Source: Actinomadura viridilutea
Lineage (GTDB): Bacteria; Actinomycetota; Actinomycetes; Streptosporangiales; Streptosporangiaceae
Direction: 5' to 3'
Length of the DNA: 64,000 bases
Assembly (NCBI GenBank): GCA_003001795.1
Contig: PVNI01000011.1
Coordinates: forward strand, 124,001 to 188,000
Below, piece by piece: positions 10,056 through 17,577 of this stretch. The translations under genes and the position numbers were made by a program. The number at the start of each line of letters is the position of its first letter. Position 1 is the first letter of the stretch. The notes under the pieces are model-generated. The model had not been told where the DNA came from. It saw nothing but the letters and a program-made list of their open reading frames with translations, and searched no databases.

Positions 10056-10182
10056 GCGCCGCCCGTCCGCGCCGAACAGCGAACCGCCCCTCTCTCTCCG
10101 CGGCCCTTCCTGCCTGCCGCTTTCCGCGGCGCCGCCCGCGCCGCCCAGCGGCCTGCCGCCGCCGCGCGCGGCGCTAGCATGG

Positions 10183-10262
10183 CGGGGACGCGACTGGCGC
10201 GGTCAAGGTGGAGCGAACCACCGGGGAGCGAAGGACATCCGGACACCGCGCGCCTGGGTGTA
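10183..10262 (+). promoter_or_regulatory. ZTP (pfl) riboswitch aptamer upstream of folD
   Basis: The region contains the conserved blocks of the pfl/ZTP aptamer in order. GCGACTGGCG at about 10190-10199 is the 5' conserved strand. GTGGAGCGAACCACCGGGGA at about 10208-10227 is a hairpin with the ACCACCGGGGAGCG signature. CCGCGCGCCTGGGTG at about 10246-10260 holds the invariant CGCCTGGG block that forms the pseudoknot. pfl riboswitches bind ZTP/ZMP and control folD, fhs, glyA and purH-type genes; here folD begins about 70 bases downstream. Between aptamer and ATG lies CCCGGGA/GGCCCG-type pairing material that could be the expression platform. Whether it acts on transcription or translation is not clear. 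Confidence 0.9.
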
Positions 10263-10333
10263 CCGGGACGGCAGCCGGGGAACCCGGGATGGGCCCGTCC
10301 ACAGGACCCCGGCCTGACAGCGCGGAGGTGCGC

Positions 10334-11188
10334 ATGACTGCACGGATCCTGGACGGCAAGGCGACGGCCGCGGAGATCAGGGCCGATCTGGCCAAGCGGG
10401 TGGAGGCGCTGCGCGAACGCGGAGTCCGCGTCGGGCTGGGCACCGTGCTGGTCGGCGACGACCCCGGCAGCAGCGCCTACGTGAACATGAAGCACCGCGA
10501 CTGCGCCGAGGTGGGCATCGAGAGCATCCGCCGCGACCTGCCCGCCGACGCCTCCCAGGAGGACGTGGAGCGCGCCGTCGCGGAACTCAACGCCGACCCC
10601 GCCTGCACCGGGTACATCGTCCAGCTGCCGCTGCCCAAGGGCCTGGACGAGCACCGCGTCCTGGAGCTGATCGACCCGGCCAAGGACGCCGACGGGCTGC
10701 ACCCGGTCAACCTCGGCCGGCTCGTGCTCATGCAGCCTGGCCCGCTGCCGTGCACCCCCAAGGGCATCGTGGAGCTGCTGCGCCGCTACGACGTGCCGCT
10801 GCGCGGCGCCGAGGTCGTCGTGGTCGGCCGCGGCATCACCGTCGGGCGCTCGCTCGGCCTGCTGCTCACCCGCCGCACCGAGAACGCCACCGTGACGTCC
10901 TGCCACACCGCCACCCGCGACCTGGCCGCGCACACCCGCCGGGCCGACATCGTGGTGGCGGCCGCCGGCGTCCCCGGCCTGATCACCGCCGACATGGTCA
11001 AGCCCGGCGCCGCCGTGCTGGACGTCGGCGTGTCCCGGGTGGACGGCAAGCTCACCGGCGACGTCGCCCCGGAGGTGCGGGAGGTCGCGGGCTGGCTCGC
11101 CCCCAACCCCGGCGGCGTCGGCCCCATGACGCGCGCCATGCTGCTCGCCAACGTCGTCGAGGCCGCCGAAGCCGCGGCCGGCGCCTGA
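10334..11188 (+). CDS. folD: Methylenetetrahydrofolate dehydrogenase / methenyl-THF cyclohydrolase
   Basis: FolD interconverts 5,10-methylene-, methenyl- and 10-formyl-THF, supplying the formyl groups used by PurN and PurH. The 284-aa protein starts at ATG 10334 behind GGAGGTG. Diagnostic motifs are VGDDPGSSAYVNMKHRDCAE (with the catalytic YxxxK), GYIVQLPLPKGLDEHRV, DADGLHPVNLGRL, PCTPKGIVELL, the NADP-site VVVGRGITVGRSLGLLL and the final PNPGGVGPMTRAMLL. Length is normal. It is preceded by a ZTP riboswitch, so expression is expected to rise when formyl-THF is short and ZMP/ZTP accumulate. Confidence 0.97.
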   Translation: MTARILDGKATAAEIRADLAKRVEALRERGVRVGLGTVLVGDDPGSSAYVNMKHRDCAEVGIESIRRDLPADASQEDVERAVAELNADPACTGYIVQLPLPKGLDEHRVLELIDPAKDADGLHPVNLGRLVLMQPGPLPCTPKGIVELLRRYDVPLRGAEVVVVGRGITVGRSLGLLLTRRTENATVTSCHTATRDLAAHTRRADIVVAAAGVPGLITADMVKPGAAVLDVGVSRVDGKLTGDVAPEVREVAGWLAPNPGGVGPMTRAMLLANVVEAAEAAAGA

Positions 11189-11261
11189 CCTCGGCGCCGG
11201 ACGGCCGTCACACGCCCGTGACGGCGCCGGAAACGGCGGCCAAGGCTTCGGGAAGGGGTTC

Positions 11262-11305
11262 GCCCGTACGAGGCCGTGGCCGACGGCGCACGGCCCCGTA
11301 CGGGC
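11262..11305. terminator. Hairpin between convergent folD and FHA gene
   Basis: GCCCGTACGAGGCCGTG (11262-11278) pairs with CACGGCCCCGTACGGGC (11289-11305) with a single A-C mismatch, giving a long stem between two convergent genes. It can serve both directions. Confidence 0.65.
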
Positions 11306-11372
11306 CCACCTCGCGCGCCGCTCCCCTGCATGCGCTGCCCACGGGGAGCGGCCGCACGCTCACCGCGTCAGA

Positions 11373-12098
11373 TCAGCTCGCCCTGCGGCCCGCGGTGCCC
11401 GCCGGCGGGCGGCCGGGCGCGCCGAGGCGTCCCGGCGGATGGGGGGCGTGCCCGGCGCGGCGGACCTCCGCCGTCCGGGCGTCCATCGGCGTCCGGTTCT
11501 GCTGCTGCGGCACGTGCACCGGCGGCAGCGGGCGGACGAGCCCCATCGCGATGACCTCGTTGGCGAGGCGGGTGCGCCGGTTGGCGCCCTCGGGAATCCG
11601 GAACTTCTGGTAGAGCCGCAGCAGGTGCTGCTTCACCGCCGCCTCGGTGACGACCAGGTCGGCGGCGATCTCGCGGGCGGTGGCGGGCGCGACGAACGCC
11701 TCGTCCGACAGGGCGGGCCGGCACAGCGAGGTCAGCACGTCGACCTCCCGGCGGGTGAGCTCGGGGGCGACGGCGCGCCGCAGCTCGACGGCCGGGTCGA
11801 CGTCCTCGCGGGGGATGCCCCCCATCCGGCAGCGCGCCGTGCCGAAGCTCACGACGTCGCCGTCCTCCAGTACGCGGCGGGCGATCGGGCGGCCGTTGAC
11901 CCGGGTCCCGTTGCGGGACAGGCCCATGTCGACGACGTAGACGTACGGGCCGCGCCGAACGATCTCTGCGTGCAATCGGGACACACTCGGGTCGTCGAGG
12001 CGGATGTCGACTCCGCGCCCGCGCCCGACCGTCGTGACGTCGGGGCGCAGCGGCATGACCAGGCCGCTGTCCTCGATCCGCATGAACGGCCCCTCCAC
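11373..12098 (-). CDS. FHA domain protein with LuxR-like helix-turn-helix region
   Basis: The 241-aa protein starts at GTG 12098, five bases after a GGGAGGA ribosome-binding site. Residues about 10-95 form a forkhead-associated domain with TTVGRGRGVDIRLDDPSVSR, SRLHAEIVRR and LSRNGTRVNGRPI, the phosphothreonine-binding residues of the family. Residues about 110-185 (LTRREVDVLTSLCRPAL, ATAREIAADLVVTEAAVKQH) resemble the HTH of LuxR-type regulators, KQHLLRLYQKF being the recognition helix. The tail is Pro/Arg-rich and likely disordered. FHA binding implies regulation by a Ser/Thr kinase. It is divergent from the DUF3017 gene and could regulate it or itself; no partner kinase is in the window. 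Confidence 0.8.
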   Translation of the reverse strand: MEGPFMRIEDSGLVMPLRPDVTTVGRGRGVDIRLDDPSVSRLHAEIVRRGPYVYVVDMGLSRNGTRVNGRPIARRVLEDGDVVSFGTARCRMGGIPREDVDPAVELRRAVAPELTRREVDVLTSLCRPALSDEAFVAPATAREIAADLVVTEAAVKQHLLRLYQKFRIPEGANRRTRLANEVIAMGLVRPLPPVHVPQQQNRTPMDARTAEVRRAGHAPHPPGRLGAPGRPPAGTAGRRAS

Positions 12099-12410
12099 GG
12101 CAGTCCTCCCAGCTAGTTAGCGACCCCTGTCTGCCGGGTTACCCGGAGCGGGTAGCGCCACACCCTCCTACTGGTGAGTAGGACCTACGCCACAAGACTC
12201 GCGGCGCCCCACAGCGGTCAAGAAACCCCAGGTGTCACGGCCGCGCGACCGTCAATTTTCAACCTGCGAGCGGCAAAGCGGCGGAAAATGCCGTCGCAGA
12301 CGGCCCTCTGCGCGAAAGGCGTTCGCGGGGCCGGACGCACCCCCCGGACGAAAATTCCAGCCGCTACGGTTGGGGGAACCAGACCTTTCGGTGAGGCCGG
12401 AGAGGGAGAA
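12099..12410. promoter_or_regulatory. Divergent promoter region with a 7-bp inverted repeat
   Basis: This 312-base gap separates the FHA/HTH gene from the DUF3017 gene. It contains TCCTACT-GGTG-AGTAGGA (12166-12183), a perfect 7-bp inverted repeat about 70 bases upstream of the FHA gene start, which could be an operator or small hairpin. TTTTCAACC and GAAAATGCCG stretches at about 12254-12292 are AT-rich for this genome and may mark promoters. No gene is seen. Confidence 0.4.
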
Positions 12411-12878
12411 ATGAGCGCGGAGCTGAGCCGGCGGCGCCGGCGGGCCCCCGGGGCGACGGGCGCGCGGGGCAACCGGCTGAGCAGGCTGCCGTACCTGCTG
12501 GTGCTGTGCGGCGTGGCCGGCGGGCTGGTGCTGTGCTCGATGGCCTACTTCCGCAAGGGCTCGATGCTGATCGCCGCCGCCCTGCTGTTCGGCGCGCTGG
12601 CCCGGGCGCTGCTGCCGGAGTCCCAGCTCGGGCTGCTGGCGGTGCGCAGCCGCTCGCTGGACTGCTGGACGCTGGTCGTCCTCGGCGAGCTGACCGCCTT
12701 CGCGGCGCTGAGCATCCCCCCGATGAACAAGGCGGGCCTGGCCGTGGCCGCCGCGTTCGGGGTGCTCGTCGGGCTGGCCGGGCTGGTGCGCGTCGTGCGG
12801 TACCTGTTCGTCGAGCGGCGCGGCGCCCACCGGCGCGGCGCGGACGACTCCGGCGGCGTCCCCGTTCATCCCATGTGA
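12411..12878 (+). CDS. DUF3017 family membrane protein
   Basis: The 155-aa protein starts at ATG 12411 after AGAGGGAGAA. After a basic N-terminus (RRRRRAPGATGARGN) come four hydrophobic segments: LPYLLVLCGVAGGLVLCSM, GSMLIAAALLFGALARALL, CWTLVVLGELTAFAALSI and GLAVAAAFGVLVGLAGLVRVV. Small four-helix DUF3017 proteins are typically encoded between folD and mdh in actinomycetes, exactly as here. Function is unknown. The very end of the gene (VPVHPM) lies in a perfect 17-bp tandem duplication. Confidence 0.82.
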   Translation: MSAELSRRRRRAPGATGARGNRLSRLPYLLVLCGVAGGLVLCSMAYFRKGSMLIAAALLFGALARALLPESQLGLLAVRSRSLDCWTLVVLGELTAFAALSIPPMNKAGLAVAAAFGVLVGLAGLVRVVRYLFVERRGAHRRGADDSGGVPVHPM

Positions 12879-12898
12879 TGCTTCATCCCATGTGATGC
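12865..12898. repeat. Perfect 17-bp tandem repeat at the 3' end of the DUF3017 gene
   Basis: TTCATCCCATGTGATGC occurs at 12865-12881 and again directly at 12882-12898. The first copy includes the last codons and stop of the DUF3017 gene; the second lies just outside. It looks like a recent slippage duplication. Confidence 0.85.
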
Positions 12899-13007
12899 GG
12901 TTTGTGGGACAAGGGGGAGGTCTAGACCGGTACGGGCGGTCCGATAGCCTAGCCAGTTGAGCCTTACAAGGACTGCCGGCCGGTGTAGGAAGAGGGACAG
13001 CAACAGC

Positions 13008-14225
13008 ATGCCCAAGATCAAAGTAGCGGGCCCGGTCGTCGAACTCGACGGCGACGAGATGACCAGGATCATCTGGCGCTTCATCAAGGACCAGCTGATC
13101 CTGCCCTACCTGGACGTGGACCTGAAGTACTACGACCTGGGGATCGAGAACCGGGACGCCACCGACGACCAGGTCACGGTCGACGCCGCCAACGCGATCA
13201 AGAAGTACGGCGTCGGCGTCAAGTGCGCCACGATCACTCCCGACGAGGCCCGCGTCGAGGAGTTCGGCCTGAAGAAGATGTGGCGCTCGCCCAACGGGAC
13301 CATCCGCAACATCCTGGGCGGCGTGGTCTTCCGCGAGCCGATCGTGGTGTCCAACATTCCTCGCCTGGTGCCCGGCTGGACCAAGCCCATCGTCATCGGC
13401 CGTCACGCCCACGGCGACCAGTACCGCGCCTCCGACTTCGTCGTCCCCGGCCCCGGCACGGTGACGATCTCCTACGTCCCCGAGGACGGCGGCGAGCCCA
13501 TCGAGATGGAGGTCGCCAAGTTCACCGGCGCCGGCGTCGCCATGGGCATGTACAACTTCGACGACTCGATCCGGGACTTCGCCCGCGCCACCATGCGCTA
13601 CGCGCTGGACCGCGGCTACCCGCTGTACATGTCCACCAAGAACACGATCCTCAAGGCCTACGACGGCCGGTTCAAGGACCTGTTCGAGGAGATCTACGAG
13701 ACCGAGTTCAAGGCCGAGTTCGAGGCCAAGGGCCTGACCTACGAGCACCGGCTGATCGACGACATGGTCGCCCAGGCGCTCAAGTGGGAGGGCGGCTTCG
13801 TCTGGGCCTGCAAGAACTACGACGGCGACGTCCAGTCCGACGTGGTGGCGCAGGGCTTCGGCTCCCTCGGCCTGATGACCTCGGTGCTGATGACCCCCGA
13901 CGGCCGCACCGTCGAGGCCGAGGCCGCGCACGGCACCGTCACCCGCCACTACCGGCAGCACCAGCAGGGCAAGCCGACCTCGACCAACCCGATCGCGTCC
14001 ATCTTCGCCTGGACGCGGGGCCTGGCCCACCGCGGCAAGCTGGACAACACCCCCGAGGTCATCGACTTCGCCCAGACGCTGGAGCGGGTCTGCATCGAGA
14101 CCGTCGAGAACGGCCAGATGACCAAGGACCTGGCCCTGCTCGTCGGCGGCGACACCAAGTGGCTGACGACGCAGGAGTTCCTCGAGGCCCTCGACACCAA
14201 CCTGCAGAAGAAGCTCGCCCAGTGA
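13008..14225 (+). CDS. icd: NADP-dependent isocitrate dehydrogenase (homodimeric type)
   Basis: This TCA enzyme converts isocitrate to 2-oxoglutarate with NADPH formation. The 405-aa protein starts at ATG 13008 (MPKIKVAGPVVELDGDEMTR). The sequence is of the eukaryote-like dimeric class, not the 740-aa monomeric class common in many actinobacteria. Motifs are LDGDEMTRIIWRFIKDQLI, TITPDEARVEEFGLKKMW, SPNGTIRNILGG for the isocitrate phosphate site, DDMVAQALKWEGGFVWACKN, and EAAHGTVTRHYR for NADP. TAGCCT at 12945 is a weak -10 candidate. A perfect terminator hairpin follows. Confidence 0.96.
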   Translation: MPKIKVAGPVVELDGDEMTRIIWRFIKDQLILPYLDVDLKYYDLGIENRDATDDQVTVDAANAIKKYGVGVKCATITPDEARVEEFGLKKMWRSPNGTIRNILGGVVFREPIVVSNIPRLVPGWTKPIVIGRHAHGDQYRASDFVVPGPGTVTISYVPEDGGEPIEMEVAKFTGAGVAMGMYNFDDSIRDFARATMRYALDRGYPLYMSTKNTILKAYDGRFKDLFEEIYETEFKAEFEAKGLTYEHRLIDDMVAQALKWEGGFVWACKNYDGDVQSDVVAQGFGSLGLMTSVLMTPDGRTVEAEAAHGTVTRHYRQHQQGKPTSTNPIASIFAWTRGLAHRGKLDNTPEVIDFAQTLERVCIETVENGQMTKDLALLVGGDTKWLTTQEFLEALDTNLQKKLAQ

Positions 14226-14262
14226 GGTGACCGCAGGGCGTAGAGCACTGGCATAGGGCATG

Positions 14263-14298
14263 GGAAGGCCGTCCCGGGCAACCCGGGGCGGCCTTCCT
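14263..14298 (+). terminator. Terminator hairpin after icd
   Basis: GGAAGGCCG-TCCCGGG pairs with CCCGGGG-CGGCCTTCC across a CAA loop, about 40 bases after the icd stop. The long near-perfect stem is a strong terminator candidate. Confidence 0.8.
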
Positions 14299-14546
14299 GC
14301 ATGACGCGGACCTGTATCACGCGGACGCGCTATGGGGGAGGGGGCCGCGCCGCCGGTGTGTGGGGACGGCGTGGACGGGTATGCGGGGTCGGTACCTGGC
14401 GGAGGTCGCGGAAGCCGCGCGCGGTAGCCTGACGGGCGGTATCTCGACAACGAGACAAACGGTGCGGCGGCCCGCCTCCGGGGCGCCGCGGCGGCGAACC
14501 ACCGGAGGCCGACGGGCCCCGTCAGGTCACAGCAGGAGATGAGCGC

Positions 14547-15536
14547 ATGACTCGCACCCCAGTCAACGTCACCGTCACCGGCGCCGCGGGCCAGATCGGT
14601 TACGCGCTGCTGTTCCGGATCGCGTCGGGGCAGCTGCTCGGCGCGGACGTCCCGGTACGCCTGAAGCTCCTGGAGATCCCGCAGGCGGTCAAGGCCGCCG
14701 AGGGCACCGCCATGGAGCTGGAGGACGCCGCCTTCCCGCTGCTGACCGGGATCGACATCTACGACGACCCGAACGCCGCGTTCGACGGGGCCAACGTCGC
14801 GCTGCTGGTCGGCGCGCGGCCGCGCACCAAGGGCATGGAGCGCGGCGACCTGCTGGAGGCCAACGGCGGCATCTTCAAGCCGCAGGGCCAGGCCATCAAC
14901 GCCCACGCCGCCGACGACGTCAAGGTGCTCGTGGTCGGCAACCCGGCCAACACCAACGCGCTGATCGCCCAGCGGAACGCCCCGGACGTGCCCGCCGAGC
15001 GGTTCACCGCCATGACCCGCCTCGACCACAACCGCGCGCTGGCCCAGCTGGCCAAGAAGGCGGGCGTCTCCGTCGCCGACATCAAGAAGATGACGATCTG
15101 GGGCAACCACTCGGCCACCCAGTACCCGGACATCTTCCACGCCGAGATCGCCGGCAAGAACGCGTTCGAGACCGTCAACGACCGCGCGTGGGTGGAGAAC
15201 GACTTCATCCCGACGGTCGCCAAGCGCGGCGCGGCGATCATCGAGGCGCGGGGGGCGTCCAGCGCCGCGTCCGCGGCGAGCGCGGCCATCGACCACGTCT
15301 ACACCTGGGTGAACGGCACGCCGGAGGGCGACTGGACGTCCATGGCCGTGCCGTCGGACGGCTCCTACGGGGTGCCCGAGGGGCTCATCTCGTCGTTCCC
15401 GGTGACCTGCAAGGACGGCCGCTGGGAGATCGTCCAGGGCCTGGAGATCGACGACTTCTCCCGGGCCCGCATCGACGCCTCGGTCAAGGAGCTGGCGGAC
15501 GAGCGGGACGCCGTGCGCAAGCTCGGCCTGATCTGA
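14547..15536 (+). CDS. mdh: Malate dehydrogenase
   Basis: Mdh oxidises malate to oxaloacetate with NAD. The 329-aa protein starts at ATG 14547 behind AGCAGGAGATG. The NAD site is VTVTGAAGQIGYALLFRIAS. VNGN-type substrate residues lie in VVGNPANTNALIAQ, the catalytic stretch MTRLDHNRALAQLAKKAG carries the Asp, and IWGNHSATQYPD carries the catalytic His. This is the MDH type found in actinomycetes (animal-cytosolic-like). The 321-base gap upstream (14226-14546) holds the icd terminator and no gene. A perfect terminator follows. Confidence 0.97.
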   Translation: MTRTPVNVTVTGAAGQIGYALLFRIASGQLLGADVPVRLKLLEIPQAVKAAEGTAMELEDAAFPLLTGIDIYDDPNAAFDGANVALLVGARPRTKGMERGDLLEANGGIFKPQGQAINAHAADDVKVLVVGNPANTNALIAQRNAPDVPAERFTAMTRLDHNRALAQLAKKAGVSVADIKKMTIWGNHSATQYPDIFHAEIAGKNAFETVNDRAWVENDFIPTVAKRGAAIIEARGASSAASAASAAIDHVYTWVNGTPEGDWTSMAVPSDGSYGVPEGLISSFPVTCKDGRWEIVQGLEIDDFSRARIDASVKELADERDAVRKLGLI

Positions 15537-15581
15537 CGCCGCGTCTCGAGACGCAGATCGCCGGGACGTCGCGTCCCTGCC

Positions 15582-15615
15582 AAGGCCCCGGACCGTCGCA
15601 CCGGTCCGGGGCCTT
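15582..15615 (+). terminator. Terminator hairpin after mdh
   Basis: AAGGCCCCGGACC (15582-15594) is perfectly complementary to GGTCCGGGGCCTT (15603-15615), 8-base loop, followed by TCGTCT. It lies about 45 bases after mdh. Confidence 0.82.
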
Positions 15616-15741
15616 TCGTCTGCCGCCGCAGCGATCGGCGAAAAATGTCGGAGGCGCACGCTTTCCTGCCGCTAAGGTGGCTGGCCGCGCCGCTTGGAGG
15701 ACGACGGCGGCCGCAGGGCGAGCGACGGGAGGCGTGACGGG

Positions 15742-17577
15742 GTGGAGCAGGCGTTTCAAGTAGATCTGCGGGGCGTGGTCGACCTGCTCAGCCGCCATCT
15801 CTACTCCAGCCCCCGGGTGTACCTGCGGGAGCTGCTGCAGAACGCGGTCGACGCGATCACCGCGCGGGGCGGCGGAGGCGGCGCGGTGCGGATCGAGACC
15901 GGCGGCGGGCGGCTGCGCGTGCACGACGACGGCGTCGGGCTGACCGAGGACGAGGTGCACCGGCTGCTGGCCACGATCGGCCGGTCGTCCAAGCGGGACG
16001 AGCTGGGGTTCGCGCGGCACGACTTCCTGGGGCAGTTCGGCATCGGGCTGCTGTCGGCGTTCCTGGTGGCCGACGAGATCGAGGTGGAGACCCGCTCGGC
16101 CGCCGTCCCGGACGCGGCGCCGGTGCGGTGGACGGGCCTGGCCGACGGCCGCTACCGCGTCGAGCCGGGCGAGCGGGACGAGCCGGGCACGACGGTGACG
16201 CTGCGGCCCCGCCCGGGGACGGCCGACCTGCTGGAGCCGGCGGTGGTCGCGGAGCTGGCCCACACCTACGGGTCGCTGCTGCCGGTCCCGGTGACGGTCG
16301 ACGGCGTGCAGATCACCGGGGACGGGCCGCCGTGGCTCGCGCCGCATCCCGATCCGGCGCGGCGGCGGCGCGCGCTGGACGCCTACTGCCGCGACCTGTT
16401 CGGCTTCGAGCCGTACGACGTGATCGACCTGGAGGCGCCCGAGGCGGGGCTGACGGGCGTGGCGTTCGTCCTGCCGCACGCGGTGGCGCCGACCGCCCGG
16501 GGCGCGCACCGGGTGTACCTGAAGCGCATGCTGCTGGCCGAGAACGTCGAGGGCCTGCTGCCCGACTGGGCGTTCTTCGTCCGGTGCGTGGTGGACGCGG
16601 GGGAACTGCGCCCCACCGCGAGCCGCGAGGCGCTGTACGAGGACGAGCTGCTGGAGTCGGCCCGGCAGGCGCTGGGCGAGCGGCTGCGGCAGTGGCTGGT
16701 GCGGCTCGCCGAGACCGACCCGGCGCGGCTGCGCGGCTTCCTGCGGCTGCACCACCTCGGCGTCAAGGCGATGGCGCTGCACGACGACGAGATGCTGCGG
16801 ATCGTCGACCGGTGGCTGGAGTTCGAGACCTCGGCGGGCCCGATGACGCTGGCCGAGTTCCGCAGGCGGCACCCCCAGGGCCGCTTCGCCTCCACCGTGG
16901 AGGAGTTCCGGCGGCTGTCGGCGGTGGCGGGCGCGCAGGGCGTGGGGCTGGTCAACGCCGGCTACGTGCACGACACCGAGATCATCCGGCGGCTGCCGGA
17001 CATCGACCCGGACGCGGTGCTGCGCCCCCTGGACCCGGCCGAGCTGACCACCCGCTTCGGCGTGCTCGACCCGGCGGCGGAGCTGGCGCTGCGGCCGTTC
17101 CTGGCCGCCGCGCAGCGCGCCCTAGACCCGCTCGGCTGCGAAGTGGTGATCCGCGACTTCGACCCGGCGTCGCTGCCCGCCCTGTACTTGACCAGCCGGT
17201 CCGCGCAGCACCGGCAGGAGATGGAGCAGGCCAGGGAGCTGGCCGACGATCTGTGGGCGGACGTGCTCGGCGCGCTCGACGACGCCGTCGCGGCGGACCG
17301 GCCGCAGCTCGTCCTCAACTACCGCAATCCGCTGACCAGGCGGATCACGGCGCTGGCGGCCGATGCGCCGTCCCCGTCGGGCGACGCGGCCCGCACCGGG
17401 GACGAGCTGGTCGGACTGGCCGTCCAAGGCCTGTACGGGCAGGCGCTGCTGCTCGGGCAGCATCCGCTGCGGCCCGTGGACACCGCGGTCCTGAACCGTT
17501 CGTTCCTCGGCCTGCTCGAGTGGGCCGTGCACCGGCCGCGGGCCGCCGAGGAGCCCCGACCCGGAGGCGGCGAATGA
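15742..17577 (+). CDS. HSP90-family (HtpG-like) GHKL ATPase
   Basis: The 611-aa protein starts at GTG 15742 (MEQAFQVDLRGVVDLLSRHL). The GHKL ATP site is complete: YLRELLQNAVDAI with catalytic Glu30 and Asn34, VHDDGVGLTEDE, and GQFGIGLLSAFLV. A middle domain follows with RVYLKRMLLAENVEGLLPDW, FVRCVVDAGELRPTASREAL, the HSP90 signature region. The C-terminal half is diverged from E. coli HtpG. It overlaps the next gene by four bases (ATGA), so the ATPase and the TPR protein are made together. This divergent HSP90 is probably not the general chaperone but a dedicated one; the client is unknown. Confidence 0.88.
   Translation: MEQAFQVDLRGVVDLLSRHLYSSPRVYLRELLQNAVDAITARGGGGGAVRIETGGGRLRVHDDGVGLTEDEVHRLLATIGRSSKRDELGFARHDFLGQFGIGLLSAFLVADEIEVETRSAAVPDAAPVRWTGLADGRYRVEPGERDEPGTTVTLRPRPGTADLLEPAVVAELAHTYGSLLPVPVTVDGVQITGDGPPWLAPHPDPARRRRALDAYCRDLFGFEPYDVIDLEAPEAGLTGVAFVLPHAVAPTARGAHRVYLKRMLLAENVEGLLPDWAFFVRCVVDAGELRPTASREALYEDELLESARQALGERLRQWLVRLAETDPARLRGFLRLHHLGVKAMALHDDEMLRIVDRWLEFETSAGPMTLAEFRRRHPQGRFASTVEEFRRLSAVAGAQGVGLVNAGYVHDTEIIRRLPDIDPDAVLRPLDPAELTTRFGVLDPAAELALRPFLAAAQRALDPLGCEVVIRDFDPASLPALYLTSRSAQHRQEMEQARELADDLWADVLGALDDAVAADRPQLVLNYRNPLTRRITALAADAPSPSGDAARTGDELVGLAVQGLYGQALLLGQHPLRPVDTAVLNRSFLGLLEWAVHRPRAAEEPRPGGGE

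Noticed and set aside
12252..15659. An 1135-residue open frame on the minus strand
   Set aside because: It is antisense to icd and mdh, has the low-complexity Gly/Val/Leu/Asp/His composition typical of shadows in high-GC DNA, and no recognisable domain.
16128..17573. Plus-strand open frame continuing upstream of the TPR gene
   Set aside because: It overlaps the HSP90-like gene in another frame with Arg/Gly/Pro-rich shadow sequence; the real TPR gene starts at 17574.
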